Of a DNA stretch of 64,000 nt, positions 11,937-24,180 are shown one piece after another. The DNA lies in NCBI RefSeq assembly GCF_023065955.2, contig NW_026622997.1, forward strand, positions 17,836,001 through 17,900,000, read 5' to 3'. Below the pieces are notes generated by a model. It saw only the letters and a list, made by a program, of their open reading frames with translations. It was not told the DNA's origin and did not search any database. The DNA comes from Ursus arctos. Lineage: Eukaryota > Chordata > Mammalia > Carnivora > Ursidae. Position numbers and translations under genes: made by a program. Position 1 is the first letter of the stretch, and every line of letters begins with the position of its first letter.

Positions 11937-12140
11937 TTTTTTTTAAAGATTTTATTTATTTATTTGACAGAGAGAAGGAGAGACACAGAGCATGAGAAGG
12001 GGGAAGGGGCAGAGAGAGAGGGACAAGCAGACTCCCTGCTGATCAGGGAGCCCAAAAGGAGTGGGGCTCAATCCCAGGACCCCGGGATCATGACCTGAGC
12101 CAAAGGCAGATGCTTAACCAACTGAGCCACCCAGGCGCCC
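11937..12140 (-). mobile_element. CAN-SINE, antisense
   Basis: It begins with 'tttttttaaagattttattt' and ends with the antisense head 'actgagccacccaggcgccc'. The flanks 'acacattatcta' and 'acacgtatcta' are a degraded target site duplication. Confidence 0.94.
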
Positions 12141-12927
12141 TGACACGTATCTAGTTTAAAGTGCATTTCAAATGTGATCCTAAGCCTCCGATAGTTAATC
12201 CCCAGCTTTCAAAGCAGCGAGCTGCATGATTAGTGGGTGATCTGTTCTAGGACAGAGACAAAGCCAGTGACTTTGGCAATGAGGCAGGTAGTTAGAGTTG
12301 AGTGATTTCCAGGTCAGGACTCAGGACGATGCTCTGCCAAACAGAGGTCTTGCCACGAATTTTGTTGGCTTGATAATGACTGAACTGGCTCTTCTTTGGC
12401 CCTTGGTGCCCATCCATATATCCACTAAGTACGGTCAGTTCCAAATTTTATTCAAAGAGATTTATACCATTCCAAGGGTAGAGATGAAAATACGGTCTTC
12501 TTCTTTCGGGACTTTTTAGGATTATGATTCTGGGGCTGATAAAACTCTTCCTTCTAAAAATGCGACAGAAAGAGCTCAGCCTTAAAAGAAAAGCGCTGCC
12601 ACGAATTTAACCTTTCCAACCATTTGCGGAAGACACGAGGCATGCTGCAGTGCTTTCATCTGTCAGATTTGTCGTAGCCCTTTCAGAATCATTGGCATTT
12701 TCCGTGACCACAGCTCATCTTTTGGTCTTACTTCCTGACAACCATTCACGGGTCTACTTACTTGGGATACATACTTGCGATATATATATATTTTTTCTTC
12801 CTTAATAGACTGAACAAGAAAACTCAGCAGATCTGGGTCGTGAGTGTACAAGCCATGTGACTTTCAGCTTCTAGACACGTTAATAGTCTCCTCTGTGGGT
12901 TTAATTCTCATTGGCGGGTCTCCTACC
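12141..12927. other. Intergenic stretch, nothing recognised
   Basis: No gene or repeat is recognised, apart from a short (TA)n at about 12779-12790. Confidence 0.45.
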
Positions 12928-13321
12928 TGTTATTGGCTGACTTGAGTCCTTCCCTCAAGTATCTCTATTGAAGTTCTAACCCCTCAGTATCTCCGAATGG
13001 GACTGTATGTGGTGGTGAGGTCTTTAAAGGGGTAATTAAGTGAAAATGAAGTTTCTAGTATGGGCTCTAGTCCAATGTAACTGGAGTCCTTAAAAGAAGA
13101 GGAAATTTGTACACAGACACACATGGAGAGAAGACCCGCATGAGGACCCAGGGAGAAGACGGCCATCTGCAAGCCAAGGCAAGAGGCCTTGGAGATAACC
13201 AACTCTGCTGACACCTTGACCTTGGCCTTCGAGCCTCCTCAACAGTGAGAAAATTAATTTCTATAGTTTAATCCACCCAGTCTGTGGTAAATTTTTATGT
13301 CAGCCCTCGTAAATTAATATA
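12928..13321 (+). mobile_element. MLT1-type (ERVL-MaLR) LTR
   Basis: It starts TGTTATTGGCTGACTTGAGT, passes 'tgaagttctaacccctcagt', 'ggagtccttaaaagaagagg' and 'caagccaaggcaagaggcct', and ends near 'cagccctcgtaaattaatat'. This is the full order of an MLT1-like LTR. It is followed directly by MaLR internal sequence, so it is the 5' LTR of an old partial element. Confidence 0.8.
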
Positions 13322-13795
13322 GATTTTGGTGGTATTGGGGGCTGGGTTCTGTTGGTACTAATATCAAAAAAGAAAAAAATGTGGAAGTGGCTTTGGAACC
13401 GGGTAATGAGTAGAGGCTGGAAGAGTTTTGAGGCACGTGTTAGAAAAACCTAGATTGCCTTGAAGAGACTGTTGGTAGAAATATGAATGTTCTAGGTGAT
13501 TTTGTTGAGGACTCGGGTGGGAATGCGAAGTATGTTATTGGACACGGGGAAGGCTATCTTTGCCGTGAAATGAACTTGGCTGACTTGGCTCTAGAGTTTT
13601 GTGGAAGGTAGAACTTATAAATAATACACTTGGATGTTTAGCTGAGGAGATTTCTAGACAAGGTGTTGAAGGCGTGGCCTGGTTGCTTCTGACTGCTTAT
13701 GGTAAAATGGGAGAAGAAAGGGAAATTTAAGAAGGAGTTGTTCAACAAAGAGGAACTGGAAACTGAAGATTTGGAAGGCTCTGAGCCTATCCATG
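13322..13795 (+). mobile_element. MaLR internal region (remnant)
   Basis: 'gattttggtggtattggggg', 'gtggaagtggctttggaacc' and 'tagaggctggaagagttttg' follow the LTR in the order of the mammalian MaLR internal region. MaLR elements are nonautonomous and no coding capacity is evident. No 3' LTR is seen downstream. Confidence 0.75.
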
Positions 13796-14888
13796 CACTC
13801 ACTGCTTTTTATCTTATAGGGTGGCTCTGGGGGCCAAAGGCATTAGGTCACACGGGGTGTAAGTACTTTATAAATCGCAAACTGTTATACAAAGACGAGC
13901 TACTATGATGTTATTACTGCCTTATGTATTTTGGTAGCTTCCTCAAGGGATGGAGGGAGAGGAAATGTCATCGTGGTTATTTTTTTTATTTGGGACATTT
14001 GAAGTCTGGAGAGAAGAAGTGATTTTTATTTATACAGTAATGTCATCAGGTCACAGAACCTGGATGAGGTTGGAATCTTCAAAGGCTTCAGTCAGCACTC
14101 ATTCCAAAATAACATCCTCTCATTCCAAAATAACATCCTCTCATACCAAAGACTTGTGGACTTCCAGCAAATCAGATCAACAAGCATGTAATTACACCCC
14201 CTGACCAGCACGCTAGAACCAGCGAGGAATACAAAACAAGCAGGAGGCTTGTCTCTATATCCTCCAGAAAGCAAAGAATAAATACATGTTGTAGCCAGCA
14301 GACTACGTAGTGATCGTGGGGTGATAAACACCCAGCTTTCTGCACTAATTAATTGGTTAACCTATAAAAGCAGTTGGCTAGCTCCCTAACATTTTTTTGG
14401 GAAAAATAATAAACACAAGTTAGATTTAGAGTTCTAAAAGCTTTTATTTTTTTGTTAGTTTGCCAGCGATGCAATTTTTTCCCCTTATAACTTCAATAAT
14501 TGCCTTGGAAGGAAAAGGCTTTCAAATTGGAGGCTGACATCACCGGCTGCCCCTCCTGCCAAACCTAAAAGGTTATGATGGGGGAGTATTTGTGAATTTG
14601 GTCACTGATTTCATTAAACATGGTCCCCAGTATGAAAATGTTCTCAGGAAGAGTAAAAGTACCATTTTGCAGATCCCATTTGTGCGGTCGTGAAGTGGTC
14701 TAGAAGGCTGAGGGGTGGTGTCAAGTTCAACCCGGAGAGAAGCTGCAAGTATGGGCGTTCTTTTCGAGCTCCTCATTCAATCTTCCCATTGCTTTTGTAG
14801 CAAAACCACGTCTGCCGGAACAGAGGTGTTAAAATTCTGTCTCCTCCTTTTACACAGAGGTCAAATCTTTTGCAAGACCATAACAAGG
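13796..14888. other. Intergenic stretch, minor tandem repeat only
   Basis: A short tandem duplication of 'cattccaaaataacatcctc' lies at about 14099-14140. Otherwise no gene or repeat family is recognised. Confidence 0.4.
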
Positions 14889-14924
14889 ATATTAATGATG
14901 ATGATAATGATGATGATGATGATG
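14889..14924. repeat. (GAT)n microsatellite
   Basis: This is an imperfect run of ATG/GAT triplets with one ATA interruption. Confidence 0.9.
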
Positions 14925-15760
14925 GGAAGCAAAGGAGGGGAGGTGGAAGAGAACTGAAGGACACTCAGTAACCCTTGTCATCCTGTTGACCATTCACCAG
15001 CTGCACAGATACTGCGCCAGTATCTCTATGCTGGGTTATGCCAACTGACTAATCCTAATGGGAACGAATGCTTTCTATAAACCCCTTTGCTTTCTAATAA
15101 ATCCCATTTCAAGAAGAGGGTCCTCAGTTATACGCTGACCCCCCAATACAGTTTTGCAAGGCGGCGTGGGCACGGAATCGGAATCCCGTCGGTGATGTAA
15201 AGCAGTCCCGTGGTGAATTATCTTGTGAAGCGCAGAATCTTTTTTTCCTATTTGAAGATTCTCCCACTCACTTTTGATGTTTCGGTTTGGATTTCCATGT
15301 ATTTGGTTGTGCCAAAGTAGGGGACCTAAACCAACCCATGACCTCAAAGCTGTGGGTGGGCTCTGGACAAGTCTGCCCAAGAGAGCAACTCTATTCTGAT
15401 CACATGGCCCATTCCATTCCTGCTGCTCCCACGGTACGGGACAGTGATATGCCTCTGATTGTTTCCAGAAAGGCCACTTTAAATGAGTTTGGCTATGCCA
15501 CCAGACACATGGCACGCACGTCCTTGGGATTGCAGATATTGGGGAAAGAAGAGCTACTTCCCCCAAACAAGATTTGTGGGCATCTCAGTTCATGATCCCT
15601 CTCCTCTTCTTTTCTCTTTCTGAATCCTGAAAACGAGATTTGCAATTCAACCATTCCTAAGGTCAATTGCTAAGACCTCACCACACCTTCTATGGGCTTC
15701 CATTTTTCCCGTTGACATCCTTATTTATCTGGTTCCATCTGTGCCTGTATTCCAGAGAGG
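14925..15760. other. Intergenic stretch, nothing recognised
   Basis: A 163-codon minus frame (15075-15566) overlaps a 102-codon plus frame. Neither shows a recognised family, and no gene is called. Confidence 0.4.
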
Positions 15761-15862
15761 CTGTGTGTGTGAGTGTGTGTGAATGTATGTGTGCTTGGTG
15801 TGCACCCGTGCAATGTGTGTGTGTGATGTGCGTGCATGTGTGTGATGCGTGTGTGTGTGTAT
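15761..15862. repeat. Interrupted (TG)n tract
   Basis: About 100 bp of TG-rich sequence with C and A interruptions, ending in a perfect stretch at about 15847-15860. Confidence 0.8.
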
Positions 15863-16455
15863 GGACAGACAGATAGACAGAGAATAGAAAGTACCTATAG
15901 GAGAAGGTTTGGACAAAGCCCTGTAAACAATAATTCCTCTTTTTATTCCACTGGACCCTTCGGAAGAGACAACCGCGGAGGGCTGATCTGTTCACAGAGC
16001 ACAGGGCAGCCTTGGCACCCAGCAATCAATCACGTGGAAGTGGTCCAAATGTCCCTTCACAGCCTCCAGCCTGGAAACTTGGCCGGCTCTTTGCCGCCTG
16101 GCGAACCCCGGGTCCCGGTGGTCCGTGGCTGCCACCTAGCGTTCGTACATCATAACAGATTCTGGACGCCGCAAAACCGAGAACAAAGAAAAACAGAAAG
16201 TGACCCCAGCCCTGTCCTAAAGCAAGATGATCTGGTCTGATTGGTTTTTAGATAAATCATTTAGATATAACGGACTTTAAAATTCAACTCCCTTCCTCGC
16301 GATGGTACATTCTGAAAGTGCGCTCTCATCCGATAAAATTATTAAAATTTAAAAGCTCAAGTTTGGCCGCTCTCAAAATAAGGAAGAAGGGGAGAGAGAC
16401 ACACAGAGAGAGGGAGATAAATTGCTTGGAAAAATAAGCCTTCGTGTTTGTGTCT
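15863..16455. other. Intergenic stretch, nothing recognised
   Basis: No gene or repeat is identified. The + frame at 15836-16240 starts within the TG tract and is taken as chance. Confidence 0.4.
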
Positions 16456-16469
16456 ATCATCACCATCAT

Positions 16470-16507
<38 letters not shown>

Positions 16508-16508
16508 T
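16456..16508. repeat. (ATC)n microsatellite
   Basis: About 15 ATC units, slightly interrupted at the left end. Confidence 0.92.
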
Positions 16509-17246
16509 ATCTCACAGGTGGGGAAGTTGAAGATCCAAGAGGTACCAGATTTCTCGTGGTCCCATAGCTGGTAGGCGGTGCTGACAAGATTGGAATGCAG
16601 GGTTTGTCTGGTCTTTTATTCCAAAACGAACTAGTCACGTCAAATCAAGAGAAAACTTCGAATTTCTTCCCCATACATGGTTGGTGGCCTCAGTTGCTCC
16701 GGCAGCTCCTCCCCCCGCACCCCCCCCCCCCCCCAGTCCCAGGAGGGCTATGCCAGTGCGAGGCTCTGTTCAAAGATCAACAGTGTAAGAGCTGGTGGAG
16801 TTGAGGTCGTCTACCCGGGAGCGCTGGCTTTTCTCTGCATACATCCTCCCCCAGCAGCACACACGTGTCAGATGGTGGCTGAGGTCAGAGGGAGGAGTCT
16901 GTGATGGTAGAAATGGGTGAAGTTGCTCATCTACAAGGGAAATGGCCCCACAGCCACCACATGCTAAAGGACCCCTTCTCAACCTGACGGGTGGGAGGAA
17001 GCTGTCCTTCAGAAGCAGAGCTGTGACCCAGATGGAGGCGCTGACGGAAAGGGGAGTGTCCTCAGGCAGGGCTTTGTGACGTGTCTTGTGCCACGGACCC
17101 CTCTGGAAAGTCTGTGTGGACCCATCCTTAGCATAACACTTTCCAATACATAGAAAGACACGCGCAGGATCATAAAGGAAACCAATTATGAGCAAATCAG
17201 TTATGAAATTCTTTTAAAGTGTGTGCTATGGTATAAAATGTGTGTC
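16509..17246. other. Intergenic stretch with poly(C) tract
   Basis: A run of about 16 C lies near 16719-16734. No gene or repeat family is recognised around it. Confidence 0.4.
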
Positions 17247-17555
17247 TTAGTCCACTAGGGCTTCAACAGCAGACATGTTGTCCTGGAGGCTGGAGGTCCA
17301 GGAGCAAGGGGACGGCAGGTTCCATTGTCAGTGTCAGATGGCTGCCTTTGCCGTATCCTCACATGGTGGAGAGAGAGCTCTGGTGTCTCTTCTTCTTCTT
17401 ATAAGGGCATTGGTCTTAGGGTGGGGGTTCCACCTTTAGGACCTCACTTAAACCTAATTAAAGGCCCAAGGCCCCCCCTTCTAATACCATCACTTTAGGG
17501 GTTAGAGTTTCAACAGAAATTTGGGAGCAGGAGGGGGAGGGGACACAAAGAGTTC
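17247..17555 (-). mobile_element. MaLR/MLT1-like LTR, antisense, internally deleted
   Basis: 'gtcttagtccactagggctt', then 'tcctggaggctggaggtcca', 'cgtatcctcacatggtggag', 'taataccatcactttagggg' and 'ggggacacaaag' follow the antisense order of a MaLR-family LTR. The 'aacagaaatttattt' block expected between the first two words is missing. The subfamily is uncertain. Confidence 0.6.
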
Positions 17556-18160
17556 ATGAAGGGTGCGTCTTTATTGATGTTTTAGATGACAAGAGTCAGT
17601 GGCAGACCGACTCACCACCGTGCTTGTGAAGAGGTAAGGAGTATAACTGGTATTTTGAGCTATTTGCCACAATGTAATGTGATAGGAAAATGTTGGTGAT
17701 TTCCATTGGTGATAATGTCATGGGCACTTAGTAAAAGTAAGTACCCATCCATAGTCAAAGACGCTTACGGTTCATCCATTGGACCTCACTTGATAAGCGT
17801 CTATCTTCAAGTATCTCAGCAAATTCACTGGGCTTTATTCACTGGACTGTGAGGGGTTGAGGAACATCTAAAACTTGGTGTATTAAAGAGCCCTTTACTG
17901 GTGTGCCCAGAGAGGTGCCTGTGATGGTTAGGGAGAACCCTGGGGCAGGGGTTCCCACCACAAGTCACCGTTGTCCCCAGTATTTACCTTTCCCCAACCC
18001 TATCTTCTTTCCAAAATGGAGGACGTGGACGGTTGTAGGGACTGTACTAAGTTCAGTGTTCTTTTCTCACCATCTGGCCTTGGGTGACCCAGTGAAAGAG
18101 AATATTAACAGGTCGAGTTGACCTTTTGGCCCCAAAGTGCTGACCTCAATATGGAGTTCT
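17556..18160. other. Intergenic stretch, nothing recognised
   Basis: No gene, RNA or identifiable repeat is seen. Confidence 0.45.
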
Positions 18161-18362
18161 TTTTTTTTGATTTATTTATTTTTTATTTGAGAGAGAGAGA
18201 GTGCATGCGCGTACAGGGGAGGGGCAGAGGGAGAGAGAAAGGGGAAGCAGACTCCCCGCTGAGGGGGAGCCTGATGTGGGGCTTGATCTCAGGACCCCGA
18301 GTTCTCAACCTGAGCTGAAACCAAGAGTCAGATGCTTAACTGACTGAACCACCCAGACTCCA
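18161..18362 (-). mobile_element. CAN-SINE, antisense, diverged
   Basis: Starts with poly(T) and 'gatttatttattttttattt' and ends with a mutated antisense head 'gactgaaccacccagactcc'. The flanks 'ggagttctt' and 'gaagttctt' are a possible short target site duplication. Confidence 0.9.
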
Positions 18363-19559
18363 CAGAAGTTCTTCTTAATTTCATTTCCTTTCTGGAAATA
18401 TTAGGGAATCCACAGATTTGTGTTTCTTAGGGAAATGGCTTGTGTTTCTAGTATTTAAGGCCAAAAGAACCCTTTTGTAAGTAAAGTAAAAATGAAAATG
18501 AAAAAGCAGGGAGAGGTGGAATCAGTCGGAAGTTTGTCAAATCTCAGTAGAAATGCCTTAGTAAACTTGAGGCAAATTTTCTTGAGTAGTTTCAATGTCT
18601 AAACTGATTAAAGATGGATCAAGAAGTCCTTTCTTTCCCTTGGGAAAAACTGTTGACAGATTCTAGAATAAGTATCTTAAAGCCATGCCTTTTGGGTCTA
18701 TCCTGTGATCACAACATCCAGGGAGATGTTTTAGTTGTACTTTCTAATCATAAGGGAAAATGTCCCATGTTGCTTTATTTAGATACTTCCTCTCCCTCCA
18801 AGATAATGGCATTATTGGTACTTGTACAACATAGAGGAGTCGAGGCCCACATAAGGCCCCCAGTCTACGTAGGTTTGAGGGCACTGTGCTCAGATGGTCA
18901 CACTGTGGCTTTTCTGCAACGGGTCGGGGGAGGACTCTACCAAAGGGGAAATTCTGCCCGGGGGAGCATTCTGCCAAGGGGAGGACAACAGCTCTGTCCT
19001 GGCTGCAGGCCAACTCAGAAAGCTGGCTCCCCCGTGGGCAACTCTCCAAAGCCAAGCCTGGTGGTAACGGGGTAGGGAGGACGATGGAGAACACAGGGCA
19101 AACAGATGGTGGAAAGAGGAAGGAAGGGCAGGGCAGCTTATGGAATTCATTTGGAGTTTTAAAAAAGTTAGTGATGTTGATGATTCTTGATGAAAAGGGA
19201 AATTCTCAATATGACTCAGACATACACACTCATTTCCCCAATTCCATCCTTGTTACCAAAAAAAGCCAACGGGATTTTTAAGAGCAAATGGGCCACATGC
19301 AGTAAACACCCTAGACATGTGCTCGGCTCTTTCCAGCGTTAGACTCCTGTGCCTAAGACAGACCATGAGATCTCCCCAGGGAAATAAGAGTGTTTCCTGA
19401 TGCAAAAACCCCTTGCTCTTTAAGTGTCTTTATTGGGTTTAGATGATAGACACTAAAATAATTTGGACTGAATAAATGAAGACTAGATCAGAGATATGAA
19501 GCTTTTTATAATTTAAGCATTTCATTTTGACAAATACCCTTCTGGTGTGTCTACGTAGG
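18363..19559. other. Intergenic stretch, nothing recognised
   Basis: A 153-codon + frame at 18614-19075 and overlapping minus frames show no recognised domain. No repeat family is identified. Confidence 0.4.
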
Positions 19560-19725
19560 CATTTTTATGCAAATCTAAACAGAGCATACCTTTTTAGGTT
19601 CCACATTACACTGTGTACATTTCGCACGATGGCTGCCGTCTTTGTAAGTCTCAACTGGTTGTGTATGGACATAACATACCATCATTTCTTAATTATGCTA
19701 TTATTGCATATGTGTTTCTTTTCCT

Positions 19726-19726
19726 T

Positions 19727-19758
<32 letters not shown>

Positions 19759-19760
19759 GC
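19726..19760. repeat. (GTT)n microsatellite
   Basis: About 11 GTT units, almost perfect. Confidence 0.93.
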
Positions 19761-20054
19761 TATTTTGAAATATTTCCTTCCTAGAGCTTTTTTCTTCATT
19801 TGGATTAAGGATAAAGTTTTGGGACAAATTCTTAAGAATTGCATAACCAGATCACAGACTATGAATAGTTCCTGTAAATCAATGTGTATTCGCATGTGGC
19901 TTTGCAGAAGAATCGTACAATTTGACGATTCCACCAGCGGTGAGGGATGTTCTAACTTCATCACAAATCCACCAGCACAAGGTTCTTACCAAAAAAAACA
20001 GCCCAAACAAAAAAACCTTTGCTATTTCAGAGGGTATGAGATAGCTGTTCTTAA

Positions 20055-20265
20055 TTTTTTAAGGATTTTACTTAATTAATTAATTAATTACTTTAGAGAG
20101 CTCGAGCAGGGGGAGGGGCAGAGGGTACGGAGGGAGAGAATCTCAAGCAGACTCCTGCACTGATCTTGGAGCCAGATGTGGGGCTTGATCCCACCTCCCT
20201 GAGATCATGAGCTGAGCTGAAATCACGAGTCGGGCATTCAGCAGACTGAGCCACCCAGGCGCCCC
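20055..20265 (-). mobile_element. CAN-SINE, antisense
   Basis: The A-tail side carries a (TTAA)n expansion at about 20072-20090. The right end is 'gactgagccacccaggcgcc'. The flanks 'gagatagctgttctt' and 'gaaatagctcttctt' form a target site duplication with two mismatches. Confidence 0.93.
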
Positions 20266-20643
20266 GAAATAGCTCTTCTTTTAATTGACATCTGCTTACT
20301 GATGAGATTGGACATTTTCTCAAGTATCCATTTCCTTTTATGTTTTCTCCTTTGGGGAATTATCTGTCGCTCCCTCCCCATTTCATCTGGTGGGTACTTC
20401 ATGTCTTCCCGCTACATGGGAAGGACTTCTTTAAGATATTAACCTTTTGCTATTTATATTTGAGGAAAATAATTTTTTATTATCAATTCACATATTTTAG
20501 ATGGTCAAAGGTGTCAATCTTTGTATTGCTGTGATTTCTTTTAATGTGTCAAATCTTAGAAAAGTATTATCTCCACAGATTCGTTTCATGTTTTACTCTC
20601 ATTCTGGATTTTCAAAGCAATCTTTAATATTTTGTACATTGAG

Positions 20644-20854
20644 GGGCACCTGGGTGGCGCAGTCAGTTAAGCGCCTGCCTTCTGCTCAGGTCATGATCCT
20701 GGAGTCCTGGGATCAAGTCCTGCATCTGGCTCTCTGCTCAGAGGGGAGCCTGCCTCTCTCTCTGCTGCTTCCCCCACTTGTACTCTCTCTCTGCTGCTTC
20801 CCCCACTTGTACTCTCTCTCTGTCAAATAAGTAAATAAAATCTTAAAAAAAATT
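20644..20854 (+). mobile_element. CAN-SINE with internal 29-bp tandem duplication
   Basis: Head GGGGCACCTGGGTGGCGCAG and tail 'aaataagtaaataaaatctt'. A 29-bp unit starting 'tgctgcttcccccacttgta' occurs twice in tandem (20763-20791 and 20792-20820). Flanks near 'ttgtacattga' and 'ttgtatattga' are the target site duplication. Confidence 0.95.
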
Positions 20855-21000
20855 TTTTGTATATTGAATTCTTTAACCTCCCTGCAGTTTGTTGTGCTGA
20901 CTAACAGTATTTCCCATATATTGGCCATCTGTATCAGAACTACTTGGAGTGCACGCTGACAATCGAGATTCTGGGACACCCTAGCTGGATTGAACCAGAA
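20855..21000 (+). mobile_element. Possible hAT (MER-type) remnant
   Basis: 'gtatcagaactacttggagt' and 'gagattctgggacacc' resemble MER1-type hAT nonautonomous elements. The evidence is limited to these words. Confidence 0.35.
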
Positions 21001-22194
21001 CCCATTGAGATGGCCACATTTCCATCATGAGAGAAAACACTGGACAAATCAAAATTCAGGGACATTGTACGTAATACCTGGCTATTTTCCTCCAGACAAA
21101 TACCTGACCAGTACTTGTCGAGAGAGTCAAGATCCCAAAAACAAGAAGACTGAGAAATTGTCATACACCCAAGAAGCCGAAGGAGATAGGATGACTAAGT
21201 CAATGTGGGTCTTGGAACAGAATGAGACCTTAATGGAAAAACTGATAAATTCCAAAACAAGTCTCAGTTCAGTTAATAGTAATGCACGAACGGTAATTTG
21301 TTTTGATCAAGTCCTGCGGTAATAATATTAGGTAATGACATTGGGTGAGGGTCTACGGGAACTCCTCGTGCCATCTTTGCAAGTCTTCTGTCAGTCTAAA
21401 CTTATTCTCAGATACGTTTATTTTTTAAAAAAATGCATTGAGATGGGGCTCAAAGGTCTTTATTTTAATAAGCATGTCAAGTGATCCACACTGGTGGAAG
21501 GATGGGGGCGCTGGGATGGGTGAGTGCCACGGAGGTGGGTGGCCCATTGGGGGACAAAATCCATCTTTTGTTTTGAAAACGTTCATCGTGTCTGTTTCTG
21601 ACCTCTGTATTCTGTTGTTCGGGTCTGTAGTTTGGCTTTGGAGCCTTGGACGTGTTCTGACCCAGAGCTCAGTGGCAGAGGCTGTCGTGAACTAGTTGGG
21701 CGAGGGTTGAAAATTAGAGGAAGCCAAGCTGGGGCAAGAGCATTCCAGTCCTGCTCCCAGCCTCCCCACCCGTCGTGGCCTCTGGTTTTCCACCTCCGGC
21801 CTCAGAGCCCTGCCTGTCATTCTGATTTTTCAATTTTTTCCTTCGCTCAGTTTCAACCTCGGGCCCCGCGCTCAGTTGCAAACACCCAAGGTGGGAGGCA
21901 CCAAGGCGAGGGGGACTAGCTGTTCTCTCTGAGCACACTTCAGGAGAAATTTTAAGATAGGAGATGGTTAGGACGTTTGTTTAAACTATGGCAAAATGAC
22001 CTGAAGGAAAACCAGAAGAAAGGAGGAGAATGAGACACTGAGGGAAGGCAGACCGGGAGCGCTGCCTTGACTCCCACCCTGTGATTCTGTTCGGGTGAAA
22101 TGTCCAGGCTGGCCCAGCCCAGACAGGCAGAAAGCAGACTGATGGGGCGGCTGGGGGAGGGGTCCGGGGAGGGGCTGCTTCTGGGTGCAGGTGT
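21001..22194. other. Intergenic stretch, nothing recognised
   Basis: No gene or repeat family is recognised. Open frames at 20990-21322 (+) and 21438-21919 (+) carry no recognised domain. Confidence 0.4.
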
Positions 22195-22345
22195 CTTTTT
22201 GGGGTAATAAAAGTGTTCTGGAATGAGACGATGGTGACTATTGCACAGCTTTGTGAACATACTAAAAACTCCTGACTTGTACACTTTCAAAGGGTGGATT
22301 TTATGGCATGTGAATTACATCTAAAAAAAAAAAACAAAAAAACCA
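22195..22345 (+). mobile_element. L1M 3' terminus with A-tail
   Basis: 'gggtaataaaagtgttctgg', 'gactattgcacagctttgtg', 'catactaaaaactcctgact' and 'ggcatgtgaattacatct' then an A-run. This is the standard order of an L1M 3' UTR end. Confidence 0.8.
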
Positions 22346-22484
22346 GAGTGGTGTCTTTTGAAATGCATTTCCTGCCCCTGCCCCTACCAAAGGAGCAAGG
22401 CCGTCCACCCCACATTAGAAGGGACCTCTCTAGCCTCACTAGGTAGGGACCTGATGCCCGTTAATGCCCAGCAGAGAAAAATGC

Positions 22485-22680
22485 AGACTGGATTTCAGTC
22501 CTGGCTCTCTCTCTCAGTTGCCAGATGGATGACCTTGGGCAAGTGACGTGACCTCTCTGAGCCTCTGTTTCTTCACTGTCAAGTAAGGATGATAATACTA
22601 TTTATCTCATATGTTAGTAGGAGGATTAATATGCTCAGAATAGTGCCTGGCATGGGACAGGTGCCGTAGAAAGTGTCAGC
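22485..22680 (+). mobile_element. MIR SINE
   Basis: 'gatgaccttgggcaagtgac' followed by 'tctctgagcctctgtttctt' is the MIR core in sense orientation, and 'atagtgcctggcatgggaca' matches its 3' part. Confidence 0.85.
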
Positions 22681-22683
22681 AAC

Positions 22684-22714
22684 TGTCATTCATTCATTCA
22701 TTCATTCATTCATT
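22684..22714. repeat. (ATTC)n microsatellite
   Basis: About seven CATT units adjoining the MIR 3' end, a common place for this repeat to expand. Confidence 0.9.
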
Positions 22715-24180
22715 CGACATGGAAAATACTTTGTCTGTTCCTCTGCCCCCTTGTCTGCTGGGATAGAAAGGCGAATAGGGCTCAGCCCCTATCCTCAATA
22801 TGCCTGCTGTAGGATTAGGGCAAAGCATATCTTACTTGCTCCTGAGGGCTGCCCAGAGACAGGACCTGAGGTTTCCTTTACCCCGAGGATCGAGGACGGA
22901 CTGACAAGCATCATCTGGGGTATTCAGGGGTATGTCCTGTGCAGTAGGAGTAACCTTCTCCTTGGTAAAAGGGAGGCGTTTCAATAGGATTCCGTGGGCT
23001 TTAGCCTACAAACTCCACAAACAACTATTTTGTAGGGGATTAGAGGCCAAGGAAGAAAACCCGAGGCAGACGTTTATTTCCTGGGGGGACTGCCAAGTCT
23101 GGGGGCCTGGAAGAGACAACAGCCCCAATCCCGGGTTCCAGTGTCACGGGGAGTCTCTGTGCCCCTGAAGCCCAGAGAAGCGAGGCAGCCCACGTGAGCG
23201 AGCAACCCTGTGGCAGCTCCCCGGGGTCTGTCGTGGGTCTGGCTGACCATCAGTTTCGTGCTCTAACATCAAGTTTGCGGGAGTTACCGCCTGGCGAAAA
23301 CCAGCCTGCGGGCCCCTTACTGGGCAGAGTCCTGACACTGGTTCTAGTCCCAGTCCTGCCAGAACCCTGCTATCTGGTTCTTGCCACACCACTCAGGATT
23401 TCAGAACACTAGCTCGCACTGGGGCTTTCGGTCCCTCAGAACCTCCCTTCCTTTCTAGAAAAAAATAAGTTTACGTTGGCTCAGGGCCTTTCAGACTGGC
23501 CTTTCCAGAATCCCTGGGGGGACCAGGCACGGAAGATGCAGTCAGGCCACCGAGCTCACCTGAGCACCTTCACTTCATGGGGGCTTGTGTGGAAGTTTCT
23601 TTTTCAAGAAAGGCTTCTGGGCTTTAAAAGCACCAACAGCCACAGGCACAGAACCCTTTGAGGTTCCTTCTTGCGGCTGTGAGCAAATAGCAGGTGGAAC
23701 TCTGCTTGTCATTAGGAGGGATGTGTGTAGGGACACTCGTCATCCTCTGTCCCATCCTCTGTCCCATCAGTCCCCAAGACTTCATGCGCTCGACCAGGCC
23801 CAGCAGGACCTCTCCGAGGGCTGGGCCCTGGGTGGGAGGGAGGCTGTTCCTGGCCCGCTGCCTGGGGCCTTCCCCGAGGCTACAGGGGAGACATTGACCT
23901 ATAAGTCACAAGTGGGGGCTTTCTGAGGTGGTGCTGCTTTCAACACGTTATTTTCAGGCCACGAAGGCTGCATCCAGCTCATGGGAGTGGCTTTCTCAGC
24001 ACTGTTTCCTGCAGAGGCCTATTGAAAGGACTGAAATCTTCAAACCCCCACGGGCTGGAATTTGCCAGATGGATTACCATTGTCTTAAGCCCCTGAGTCT
24101 GTGGGGGTTACAACAATGTAAAGTTGGACTTTTTATCACCTCCATCCTTCCCTGCAATTTTAAGCAAGCTGACCCATGAA
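22715..24180. other. Intergenic stretch, nothing recognised
   Basis: No gene or repeat family is recognised. A short 'cctctgtcccat' tandem copy occurs near 23742-23768. Open frames are short and overlap on both strands. Confidence 0.4.

Larger units (their letters stand above)
19560..20640 (-). mobile_element. Old L1M fragment, antisense
   Basis: AT-rich text with the style of antisense L1M 3' ORF2: 'gacattttctcaagtatcca', 'gatattaaccttttgctatt' and 'aggtgtcaatctttgtattg'. The copy is highly diverged and is split by a (GTT)n repeat and a SINE. The assignment is by resemblance only. Confidence 0.5.

Noticed and set aside
18614..19075. A 153-codon + frame
   Set aside because: No domain or homologue is recognised, and minus-strand frames overlap it. 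It is compatible with chance.
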